From contig CM067343.1 in assembly GCA_034190875.2 (NCBI GenBank), positions 21,369,423-21,433,422 on the forward strand: a stretch of 64,000 nt of DNA, read 5' to 3'. This stretch comes from Urechis unicinctus (lineage: Eukaryota; Annelida; Polychaeta; Xenopneusta; Urechidae). The translations under genes and the position numbers were made by a program. The stretch's first letter is position 1, and every line of letters begins with the position of its first letter. This document shows, one piece after another, positions 1 to 11,950 of this stretch. Under the pieces are notes generated by a model, which was given only the letters and a program-made list of their open reading frames with translations, made no database searches and was not told where the DNA came from.

Positions 1-3000
1 ATATGATACTCATTCGCTACTTAAGAAATAATGAGTAACAATAGACTACATCAACATTGCAATGGTATGTATGAAGTGGCAGTTATATATGGAACAACGA
101 CAACGATATCTTTTGAACCCCCTCGATTGCGTTATGACGGTATATCACTGTATCGGCCAATACGCTCTTTCGAAACGGGTAAGGGTCGGAGGAGAGGTAA
201 AGAGAGGATTTAAATTACTGGTCGCTCTTCCAAATGTTTTTAGAACGAATTGAACGTTCTACATAATCACCGACATAGAACTGTTCCTAACTGTATCTAC
301 TACTGGCTTCACAGATGCATTAGCGTCATGTGGAATCTGTTGACACGGGTTAGTAGAAACTACTGTCGTTGTTTATTCTTATTTAATATAAACGACCCCT
401 TTCATCAATCGTAAAATATTATGATACTAGGTTTTCCCGGTTGTTTTTCTTTTCATCAGTCTCGGCGTGCATATTGTGACACGCAGGCTATTCTAGAGCA
501 CTTTGGTTTAATACAATGCCCTTCTCTGAGGGAATCTGAGTGCGACAATGAATCAGTATGATGCCCATTACTTCGCTAGAAACAGAATTTACTGAATGAC
601 AAAGATAATGGATTGATATAAGCCATCGCATCAACCAAACATGACATGCTCTGCGACATCTGAGTGTCTGTATTGACTGATTCCACCGAATATAAATATA
701 TCACCCAATAAACAATATCCATTACGTTCCTTGCCAGCACCCACAGGACGCTACAAGGAGATGTTATTTCTCTTTATGCGCAGCTAAGTCTAGTTTATGG
801 CGCTCAGAATGCAATGGCTTCAGTAGTACGGTCATTAAGAACATGCAAATCAGCAGGTAGTTGCTGTTTGATGCTAACCGGCATTGTCGGCTAAAGTATG
901 CTTTTACTATAAGTTAGAACTCATAGCGGTGTACTAAAGGCAAAACATTGGATAGTGGTTATATGACTCGCATAACCGGGCAAATATCATGAGATAAACA
1001 GCATACCATTGCTGGTTGTAAGCTTTTCTCAAGTGTTTTGGAGCCGTTGCATCCTAACTATATATACGCAACCAGCAATGGGTGTCGGGGAGATAAGTTT
1101 AACAGCTGTCTACTTTTTTTTAATCGGATACCCCAGAATCCCTGCCAGTAGTCAATATGAATTGCTGTATGTCACATACACAAGTCATGATGGACCCAGC
1201 AGTGATGCTCATAAGTATTTTCAATAGCGCGCCAAAACGACAGATGCAAGGACTACTTCAATGAAATTTAGAACGCGCAGCTATTTTTCTATAACATTGA
1301 CTTTAGTGCTTCTGTCCCTCTGTAATGTTGTGTGAAAACGTATTCACATAATGCTTCGCCATGATTCCATTATCTGGGTATGCTGCCACCGACCCCCCAG
1401 TACTCGTATATAACCTATAATGCATTTGACTATATCGCTGTGTTTGGCATCTAGAAAGCAACATATATCAAGAGCCTGTGAAAACAAATGTTGTATCGCA
1501 CCATAAGCTTACCACCGATCCATGTGATACCTGAAGAAATATCATTTCCGAAAAATCGCAATGCGATGACCACCATTTGGAAAATTATTGGGTCGCTTGA
1601 TATCCTGTGATTTCCCGCCGACGCGTCATCCGCATTGCCCCCTTGCTGAGCATGCAAAGCACGTTGACGCACTTTGAATACAATCTGTGGTATCTAATCG
1701 AGTTCAGACACAGGAAGCAATAGTCGTCGATGGGTCACGTCATTCTGAGCATGCGCGATGTAAGGTGTGCGTCTCTCTTTAAATGTCATCGTCCACTTGC
1801 TTTTATATTTCGGTATATTCGTTAGTATTTTCATAAACTGAGGTAGCAATGGCTTCAATAAATAGAGGAAATTTGCAATTAAGTTAATGTGCTTCCCTAT
1901 TGCAGATTATTTACAATGTTAATCCGATGAAGAATTTCAATTTTTAGTGCATTAATTGCCTAATTACCATTCCTGTCAATTGTGTATTAGTTACCTTTGA
2001 CAAAGTACTCGTACTAACACTGGTAACTGTCAAAGACGTTTTGAAATAACATTGGCCCTATAAATGATATGGCCTGTGACCCCGTTAGTACTCGGCCGCA
2101 TGATGGCGCCATTCCCAATCCCACTGCTTTATGCAGGTCTTTGGATTCGTGTTTCATTGCTGCTTTTCTCGCGGAGAAGATTCCTTTATGGCTCATAATG
2201 TCAAACAAAGCTCGATTTATTCTAGAATATTTATTTGAGAATACCCAATGTTGTTTGAAAGCAGTTGTCATAAAACACATTTATTAGATGCCGCTTATTT
2301 CCTTTATATGATCGGGTTATAGCACTCATAAATTTACGGAGAGGGTTGAAAGTGTATCTTTGTTGTTATTGATTTTGATATGATGACATCATGCTTCTAA
2401 GGCCGCACACAGTTTGGATTTGTTGAACGCCAATTTTGAGTTGCATTTAAAGAGCATTTGTAATGCATTGTCAATAAATGTGTAATAACAATGTAATGTT
2501 TATATGTAATGAATTAAGGTTGCAATCGTCATGCATAAAAGTATCACGATGACTGAGCACCACCCCCATTTTATGTGACATTAATGCACAGTTTTGCGCG
2601 ATCGACATAGAATGACATGGCCGCCAGGGATTTGATGGGTTTCTTCCAGTTGTCTTGTTTACTATTATAGAGCCTTAAACAACCCAAAACAATTATGGGA
2701 ATAGCAGAAAGTTTACCGTTTCATTGCATTCTCACATTAGTTTTGCAATATCAGCCAAGTATTGCATTGATATATTGCCTGATAAGAACCGTCGAAAATC
2801 TGTCCACCTGGACACTTAAGAAGGCGTTTGTATGTATGCCTTGTTCATGTTAAGTTTATGTGGCTTTCTTATGTCGGTTCAACTTGGCAGACTGCAAATT
2901 GATATGGCTATATAGTGCAATAACTGGCTGTAATCGCAGTGCATTGTAATCTAGGATGCGTGGCTCGTGTTTATTGGTGCCATTCCTTTAATCATGTAAC

Positions 3001-3540
3001 TTTTGTGGCATATTGCGAGACGCTCACCCAAGAAACTTGGTAACTATATACATTTTTAAGTTGAATGGGTAAAATCGGTTATGCATGGAATATTATTAAA
3101 GGTGCGGTATCATATTTGGGATGTTAGTTCTGACTAAACCAGGTGAGATTTTGTGGGCATAATCAGTAAGTTCCTTTGAAGGCTACGAGTGCACCTGACG
3201 AGCTGTTGAACGACATCACGTGACCATATTCCCCTTATCATGTGAGATAGTGGAGTTGTAGATGAACTTGCTTGGTGATAAATCCACAAGGCAATACAGC
3301 TGTAGGCCGAAAACCATGTGACTTTTAGTAAGAGGAGTATAGTGATACACACAAATTTGTGTTGAACCCTGGCTAGACTGGTCCGTCTCAATTCATTCAT
3401 CTCGTACTGAATTACAATTATTTGTCAAAGATTTAGTCATTCCTGTTATAAATACAACAGCAGATCGCCTTTCCCTTTCGAATTAATTTAATAGACATTG
3501 CAATAATTAAATAATTAGTATAGCGGAATAAGATAGCACT
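1..3540 (+). repeat. Alpha block, copy 1 (segmental duplication)
   Basis: No gene is recognised here. The stretch is repeated at 56268-59808 at about 97% identity by eye. Its first ~105 bases match 54448-54552. A more diverged copy (roughly 80%) lies at 27566-31328. Shared landmarks include the stretch around 110-220 (56270-56370; 27570-27670) and that around 3180-3260 (59430-59510; 31280-31328). Relative to copy 3 this copy has lost ~1.7 kb after position 105 and ~92 bp near 1427. All reading frames are short and their ends differ between copies, so I regard the block as non-coding. Confidence 0.85.
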
Positions 3541-6419
3541 GTCTCCCTAAAACGTGGACGATCCTTACTTAGCCTCGAGAGACTATGTTATAAAGCAATG
3601 GAAAAGTTCATCTATTCCACTAAGTTAAGATGCATGCCCCAAGTGAACAAGTGGGCAATAATCTACGTGACCCTTCGTCGCATGAGAACGATGTTGACCC
3701 GTTACGTTCCGGGGCATATGAATGAGATTAGCAGCGCCACACTAGACATTATATCATCCAATTGAATTCAATATCAATTGAATAAATGTGGCAAGGTGTC
3801 GTTGATGGGGTGGTTGCCTAAACAATTATTTCTGTATGCTTCAAAAGAGCTGATTGATCTTTCACGTTTTGTGAATATCTAAATAGATTCAATCTTCTTT
3901 GTGTGTGTTGTTTATGTTGCGTGCAGTGTCCGATTGATCATTCATATGTATGAGGGGCTAATGCATCGCAGGTTCGCTGACTATTTAATAGATTTAAGCC
4001 ATCGTCTATTGTTTCTTCCATACCCTGATTAATGCGATCTTGGTAAAACTGCTGCCAATAGTTTTTGAGCAAGAATACATGTCATGAATATGGCAACCAC
4101 GTTTTATAGAAAGTTTGAATAATCACACGCCGAGTTTTGACTAAATGATGGATTTCGTTCATTAATGCTACATGTTTGGTCTAAAAATGTCAGGAACCTA
4201 ATCATTTAAGTGAGTTCACTTCCATTATATGTCATTATCTGTGATTCTCAAACGTCGTGGCAGGAATACGAACATAGCATATGTTATTTGCGTCTATTCG
4301 TATGATATATCCAGGATCGTTTTGGCTGGTAATTCTGTAAGATAATTCGCTACTGATGACCTAGCACTATTTGTCATATTAATGTGGAGTAGTCTCAAGC
4401 AATGAGGCATAAAAGCACAAAACATAATTACCATAACCTTATATGGACAGTTGTATTTACCCATTTTATTGCTTTCATGTTTTAAACATAGCCCCCCCCC
4501 ACCCCCAAATCGAATATTACGCGAGGCCAATTCATTGCTCCTAGTGTGTCGCACTAAGAGTAACATCATTAAATCACTTTGTTATTAAAACCGGATGTCT
4601 GTCCACAGTCTGTATGATGACCTACTCATCGCTGCTTCAATCATTACCTGCGTTGCTTAACCTGACAAATAAGTGAGGAGGTTCAAATGGATGTGAAAGT
4701 CGGCTGTCCAGGTATCGTCATCGTTTACAAGACTTATCTATAAAAATGGAGATAGATGGCGCATACATTGCCTTAATCATAACCCCTAGTATGTTTAACT
4801 AAGGACAGACAGTAATTTTGATTTTAATCAGGACTGTTTCAAAGCCTCTGTGATTTGATTCATGCAGCTCGAATGATCTGTCGTTCTAGTATGACAGCCA
4901 AAACAACTTTTGAATATGCATATGACAGTCTCCACACTAACTGACACATTTCGTTCTCCAAATAAAACCAAGCACTAGAGTCGATTAACCCCTTGAAATG
5001 TATTAGATACAGTGGCGATGTATTTTTGCCACGCCCTGTCCCCATATAGGCGGAGTCAGGCCCGCCATATTCTTTCAAAAGATAAATCTCTTCACAGGTA
5101 GACAAATTCCGCGTCCCCATCACAAACTCTTTTATTTTGAGGTTTTGGTCCAGTGTACTCGACGACGACATTATCGGTTGCTGTAGGTTAGTCATTATCA
5201 AATATTTAATTTAGTATTGGATATTTCTCTCTTTTCGTTTAGACTAGAAAGAATGTAGCTCAGATAAGTTCTACTAAATATGCTTAGCAAATGCGTCTGA
5301 TAAACAAAGCCCGTTTAAAATCAATGACACGTTCTGTCTCCGTTTTAGATCTTTCTGCATTGGATGTATGTTAAATCTACTGTTTGACGTGAGCAACATT
5401 TTTGGGTTTTGGGATGAGGATAAGAGAACACTTATTGCAACTCAAAACCATTGTTCCAATCACGATTGTCAATGCAATAGCTGCATAACCATGTTGATCT
5501 TGAGCCAAGACCTGTCACAATCATCAGCCGGCATCAAACAATATGTAGCTTAGTCATGGACGAGATAATGACCAGATCCGCTGTGCACTGCCATAGGTTA
5601 CAAATCATGCATGTTTTTTTCTTTCTTATTCTATTCAACTGTCGGATATGATGCAAAGAAAATCACTTAGCCTTTCCATCGTTGCCTTTCTCCTATGCAT
5701 AAATAACAAAACCTACGATGTAAGTCTAAATGAGTTAAACCTAAGCCCTCAGCCTTTTATAACAAATTGTTCACATGCAACGTGCCCAAAAAACATTGAC
5801 GCTGCGCATAATCAAACTTCTTACACCCAGATGTAAGCACGTGCAAGCCTAATAACATTAATATAGATAGAACATTGCATAATAGTCAAAACAGAAAAAG
5901 AGGCTAATTTCAACCCACTGTGATCTTAGGAGGCTGGGACGTTAATTTAACATCGTGGCGTTGGCTGAAGTTTATTTATTTAGAAGGATATATGTTGCTT
6001 ATCTTGAGTATTTTTCTTACATACATCTATCATTTTCATGTATTTTATGTTTTAGTAACCCCTAAAAAGAAAATAATATGATTAAAGTATAAAGCCCATA
6101 ATATGTGGATAGGGGCACATTGGTGTTGGATGTGAACGCACGTATGCATTTGAAAGCCTGGGTGCCAGTGATGTCGTAAACACCATATCATTCACATAGC
6201 TTATTGATGGACAAGCTCCTACAGTTAAAAATATATGTAGGTCACAAATAATGCACAGTTCAAATTACTATCAATACCCTTCTGTCACTTAGGTGGGTTA
6301 TATGTTGTGAGTGTGGGCAGGATATATAGTACTAACAATTTGAAGCCGTCATCTAATGATATATAAAACATTCTGTGCAATCAAAATATTCACGTCTTAG
6401 CGAAGCTATTGGATTATAC
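3541..6419 (+). repeat. Delta block, copy 1
   Basis: This is near-identical to 61606-64000 as far as the window extends (up to about 5990). Its distal part (5695-6419) matches 32540-33180 at about 88% by eye. A diverged copy is at 15590-17510, where the part equivalent to about 3560-4800 is in reverse orientation and the part equivalent to about 5400-5700 is forward. A further fragment is at 46255-46425. The junction at about 3558 is where this copy lacks ~1.8 kb present in the third alpha-delta copy (59809-61605). No gene is recognised. The minus-strand ORF at 4860-5201 is discussed among the rejected items. Confidence 0.8.
4492..4506. repeat. Short poly-C tract
   Basis: Nine C residues, an A, then five C residues. 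The equivalent place in the near-identical copy (about 62552-62564) is shorter and rearranged, as expected of replication slippage. Its minus-strand reading gives the glycine run in a small chance ORF. Confidence 0.8.
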
Positions 6420-7815
6420 TTTGCTCACTGTCTGTGATATGTATCCGCGGCCATCATTGATTGCACCTGCTACTTAGCTACTAATATGGGTACAACTGAA
6501 GCCACTGTCGCGCAGCAGCCTCACACATGGCAAGTTGCTTCTTGGTTGATTCGGACAATTTGTTCCATTAGATGCTGACGTCTTATGTAACCAGTTTTCA
6601 TGTTTCAGTAAAATGTCCGCATTATTTTCTCAGCAATGAAACAGTCCAAGCTTCCTGCGTCGTTGTCTTACTAACCGGAATCTGTTATGATAAATGTTCT
6701 TTACTATAAGGAAAGAGATATGCTGCTAATGGATGCAATTTCAAGGTGGATGTAATTGTAAGATTGAGGAAGATGTCAATGTCAGTATTCAAGACTGAAA
6801 CAAGGATTCTTCGCAGTTGGTTATTGTTAATCTGATGAGTTACAAATCTTCACAACAAATCCGTCGAACTCATCGATGCTGATACTTCTGCATAGCTGGA
6901 TTATAGGGGCAATATATTCTATATCATGTCCCAAACGATATCAATGACTGTAACCATGTTTTTGTCTTCCGTTTAATGACTTCAGTGAGATATTCCTGTG
7001 CCTCCTCACCATGCAGTCACTGACCTGAGGTAGGCATCTTAATAGTCCACGCGTACATTCAGGCGATTCATTTTATGATATGCTCATGGCAACAGAAACT
7101 AATTTATATGCTTCACCGCGGATGCCATGATCCTTATTACCATCTATAGCCTGTCAACATCATGTCGTTCATCATGCTAGGTATCCCTGGATTATGGGAC
7201 TGAGCACGCTGACATTGGACAAGAGGAATCTGGCTTATTGATGTCTGGGTGCGATTACTACGGCGCGTGTGTGCCATAGAAACAAGTGCGTTAGGCTGCG
7301 GCGACCAAATGACAACGAAGCATACTATTGCAAAACGATTAAGTGTCTCAAATATTCGTTCGATTACATACCATATAACCACACCTACAGAGGTAGCGAT
7401 TCGTCATTTCCGCAGATTGCACCCAGCAATCCGCAATCAAACATTGCATTACACCTTGATATATTGCAAATGGAATAGTGCCTGCCATATTCAATTCATA
7501 GCTAATAGGATGTCATAGCATAGAGGCGGTAATAAGAAAAAAGCGGGTTGTTATTGACCACAGCCCATATTTTACAGTTATTCTGTCTATCTGTTATTTA
7601 TGCGAAGTGCTATTAATTGTGGATCATCGAATATAGTCCAGGATCTTGACGGCAGAGCTAGACAGTCCTGGCAATGCAAGGCTATTTAAATCTGGGAACC
7701 TTGTCAAACAATCCTTATCACTGGATAATGCAATAATATTCAATAGGACAATCGAATTGGTTGCCGTGATATCCATTTGGTGCTCAGGCATCTCCGTATT
7801 AAGAGCTAATGTACT
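6420..7815 (+). repeat. Beta block, copy 1
   Basis: This block has three parts in order: about 6420-6790, 6810-7280 and 7290-7815. The same order recurs at 33181-35460 (about 85-88% by eye, interrupted by a DNA transposon), 7865-9740 and 37905-39735 (more diverged). Landmarks include a conserved stretch near 7060-7110 and another near 7510-7540 (9476-9500; 35290-35315). No open frame is kept across the copies, so it is treated as non-coding. The position equivalent to the transposon insertion (about 7243) is intact here, making this an empty site. Confidence 0.8.
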
Positions 7816-7864
7816 TTTAAGTACCCCCCAAAAAACATTAGTATTAAAAGATGAGCTACTGGCT

Positions 7865-9960
7865 TGTGGATTGCTCACCGTCCGTTATATATATCCTCCG
7901 TCATCAATGATCGTACCTGCTATTTAGCTACAATCAAAAGTTCCAATTAGGCACCGTCACGCAACAACATGTCGTAAGGCAAAGTTTGCGGATGATTTCG
8001 GTAGAGTTGTTCCATTATGTGCCTACGTCTTGTGATACAAGTGATCATGTTCTGTTAAATGTCATCATCACCTTGTCAATGCAACAGACGAAGCTTTCTA
8101 TGTTATTGTCTTACTCGCTTAAACCTCGCATGGTACATGTTCTGTACTATTATGATAGATATAGTCGATGGATGCAATTTTATGTGCACACGTGCGAGAT
8201 GTTTCATGCTGCAACGAAAACATAAATGGTACCACCGTTATGTTAAACTAATAATTGCCAATATATGAATGTCCATATAGTGCAGTAACGTCCATGGTCG
8301 TGTAACATGTTATTACGATTGCAAATCTTTTGGTAGATCTCCTACCACGAAATAATGCACCGAACCGAGTGTATTTAATATATCACTGGTGGTGTTTTAC
8401 CAAGCCTACTTGAAACTGAGACGAAATGATTTAGTCTTCCGAGCCGCCAAGACACCTGGAAGGCTGATTATTGTTTGCATTTCACACACTATCGATGTAG
8501 CGTTCCTAATTGACAACAAACGTATCCTCGCAAAAATCAGTTTTGATGGAGTAGCCCCCTGCAGCTGATATGAATTATAAACGGTAGAGATTTTGAAAAA
8601 CAAATGAACAGACGCAGTTACATTGGACAGTTGTCTTCGCGAAGAGCGCTTTACAAAGCTTCACCGATTCTCATCATTGCTGTTTTGAGCAGAAAGACAA
8701 AAAACGTGATATTCACTCAATACTTATACCTACGTTGCCTGGGAATCAAGCATGAGCCTTAAGTGTATGGAGCATCCGGTGTTGTTGAATCTGAGAGCGT
8801 AGTTGTGTTCTTTTGTTGCCGTTTGCAAATATATCACTCTCCTTTAACTGGCCTGTACAAAGAACTCCGCTTGCCCATCAATCATTTCAGACAATAGACC
8901 CCACCCTCTCTAGACTGAGGTATAATCAATCGGGAGCAGCCATAGTTAAATACGCAATGAATGTCAAGTATTTCCTGACGGCGCTGGTTTTAACCGTAAC
9001 AAGTGTTTGTTAACGGTTGACCATCGTGGCCGGCGAACTCGTCGGGTATTATGCGACAACGCTTCTGTGCTAAACTCAAATGGCGTCATAGTCCCAACTG
9101 ATGATATTTCCAAACGCTGTCTTAACGGGATGTTTTATATGCTACGTGATGACACGAACGATATAAATGGCGGTAACGATATGTTTGTCTGCCGTTTAAT
9201 GACTTTGGACGGGTGGAATCTCATTTATTGATGTCTGCGTGCAATTAGAAAATTCGCGTGTGTGCCATCACGGGGATGTGCATCAAGACGTTGTAACACG
9301 TGGGTCGGGTTACAGCTGCGGCGACCAACACACATTCACTAATACTAATTAAACATGCATTTGCCCCAGGTAAACATTAGCTGAAGTATATCCTGTATAG
9401 CGGAACCAACATCAAGCGATTACAATCTCCACAGAATGCGCCTCGGATTTCGCAGACAAGGATAGTGATCTAATAAGATGTCATAGCATAGAGGCGGTCA
9501 TCAAATGGCAGAGAGCTGTTATTGACCACAGAACATGCTGACCTGCATATTGTATAGTAATGCTTGATATCGATTGTCAACCATGGAGTATTATAGGAGG
9601 ATGTAGACGGCAGCGCAACAGAACTCAGAAAACGTAGGGATATTTATATCTGGGAATCTTATCACACAATCCTTTTAACCGGATAATAAATTTATTTGCT
9701 GTAGGAGATCTAAAATGTTCCGGCGATATCAATTTCGAGCTCTGGCGTCCCCACGTTCAGAGCGCCTTAAGTTATGTCGTTTGTATGGGTAAGCAAGTAA
9801 GCAGAGAATACGCTTTCCTAGTTTAAATAACCGAACTGACCATATTGGTCTTGCTACGCTATTTTTCGTGATTGCTGTGATAATATAGCTGATGCTGTTG
9901 AACCTCCCTGATCTGCAGCCAAACGCATGATAAGCGGTGCATGGCATCTATCCAATGGAG
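7865..9960 (+). repeat. Beta block, copy 2
   Basis: This is a diverged direct copy of the preceding beta block plus an extra segment. About 7870-8230 matches 6430-6780 and 37920-38300. About 8270-9010 matches 38345-38890. About 9010-9260 matches 38890-39365. About 9310-9740 matches 7290-7800. The end (9730-9960) matches 35450-35730 and 19265-19500. Copies 1 and 2 are adjacent, so they form a local tandem duplication. No gene is recognised; the small frames differ from copy to copy. Confidence 0.7.
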
Positions 9961-10860
9961 TACAATATTACAACGAATGCGATTCTAATACGGCCTTGGG
10001 TGAGGCTACTGACATGTCATATGCAACTCTCCTTGCCCATAACGCAGTTAACTCGTGATGTGAAGCAGAGAGGGTTCAATAATGAAGTGTCAAAATGTTA
10101 GAAAAAATTTGCATCATCTTGTTTGCTTAGAATTGTATAGTTGGGTGTAAAACAATCCGTATACGATACATGATGGAAGACAATAATATTCTGTGACAAC
10201 AAAGTGACATATGTATAATCTACTCTGGTGTCAGTGCATCTCATTTAGGCTCATGTTAAACAGCAGCAGTAAACTATAACATATAGAGACGAGCAGTGAG
10301 TCATATGTGCCGCGTGCATAGCTGGTTAAAACGCATGCCTTATGAGAATTGTGTATTGGCCAACTACGGACACCAATGGCTATATCTTATGCCTCACAGA
10401 TAGCGGCCTGTTTTGTTGGATAAAACTTAGATATTCAGCTGGATAAGGCGTACTCTCAGCAAAACGGCAAGCAAGACAAGAGCGCCACCGGAAGAAAATA
10501 ATTACCACCAGGTAGCGTTGTTGTTGTGCTATGTCCCACTTAAAAACAATATGTTTCATTTAACATAATCCGACTCAAGTATTGACGATGATGAGAACGT
10601 TATACGTAAAGAGTACGATGCTTAGATCAGCACCTTAGCACACTGACAAATTATTTACAGAATCTAGCAATGCTACCCGAGCTTTTAATTGTTCAAAATA
10701 AAACTTGTCAATATAGCAAGGAGGTGGATTACGCACTTATTGCAAGGTGATCTCCTGGGACGTCCATAGAAGAACGTTTATCTGAAGACAGTATAAAGAT
10801 ATTTTGTGCGAAGAATAAATCCTGTGGTTGAATTGATCCATAAGACAATAACACAAATGT
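9961..10860 (+). repeat. Epsilon block, copy 1
   Basis: Parts match 39740-40060 (for example 10370-10450 against 39815-39890) and 35860-36090 (10310-10530). A short stretch near 10070-10110 resembles 20735-20770. No gene is recognised and the frames present are short. Confidence 0.55.
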
Positions 10861-11950
10861 GGTATGATTACATTTGCGTTTGGTGTCACTTTCTTTGCAG
10901 GATGAAGTGTCGCTCTGATTTTTCACAACAGCATTTATCACGCGTGGCTTTGATATTTCACCAACTAGCAATATTCTTCTTCTCTAAAGCCGACAACAGT
11001 CTGATTTCCGAGCACAGCATTTGACATGAGCGGTTCAGTCAATAACGTTGGAAGTTAAGTCGGCTGCAATGTTGACGAGATAGTAAGAATCAAAGGCTTT
11101 TTAATTGAAACAATTAAACAAGTTGGTAACGCAATGTATCGTGTAATGGAATGTATTGTCCGAATAACCCGAGAAACATCCGCCATACAAATTCATGTCA
11201 ATTTATACGTGTGAACATATGATTGCGAAGGACTCAGTGGAACCATGAAAGTAGCGTTAATAATTTACATATAAATATGAAATACAAAACCCTATCTCTC
11301 AAGGAACATACGGCGCTACATTCTTTTACCTAAATCAGAGCTTTAATTTTCTTGAGATATAATTCAAGACAAGATTAAGTGATGTGTCCACAAGATGTTA
11401 AGAGCAGGTCTAACGGCAACAAGACGTGTATTGTATTTTGCACTGGGTCCAACAAAGCGCCTGCATGAGAGATGTCGTGCATGCATCGACACAAGTGATG
11501 TCAAAAACCAACTAGTCCAATCAGGTCACATAATAACTATACACAGTTGAAATATACTCAGAAGTGGTGTCAGTGGTTGATGATACGGTAGACATATTAA
11601 ATAGAGTCATCACTTGTATTATGTTTAACTGTCAGTAATAGTACTAATTTATGACAACGCCAATAACACAATGACGACAATGTTATTACTTTGACGGCTT
11701 TTTAGATGAAGACAATGACGGTGTATGCATCAGCGCATTATGGCATGTTTATCTTGATGTAAAACCACTCATCACTTTAAAGATTGTCATAGCTTGACCA
11801 GCACCGTTCTTGAGTTGTTATCATCTGCCTCGACACAGATGGACATTGATAATCTTCCCACAATTTAGCTCATTGTAATGTGAGGAACAAAGCCATTATG
11901 TGTACTTTTCACAAGCGGATCCAGTTTCATGCATTACTTCGTCAAGGTGA
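10860..11950 (+). repeat. Zeta block, copy 1
   Basis: This aligns in order with 48206-49560. Anchors are 10862-10885 with 48208-48232, 11040-11070 with 48290-48320, 11270-11295 with 48772-48797, 11385-11520 with 48865-49000, and 11700-11830 with 49150-49275. Divergence is high (roughly 65-75% by eye) with many indels. No gene is recognised. Confidence 0.65.

Noticed and set aside
4860..5201. 113-residue minus-strand ORF with a copy at 62911-63246
   Set aside because: Differences between the copies are mostly amino-acid changing, no motif is recognised, and nothing suggests splicing or a promoter.
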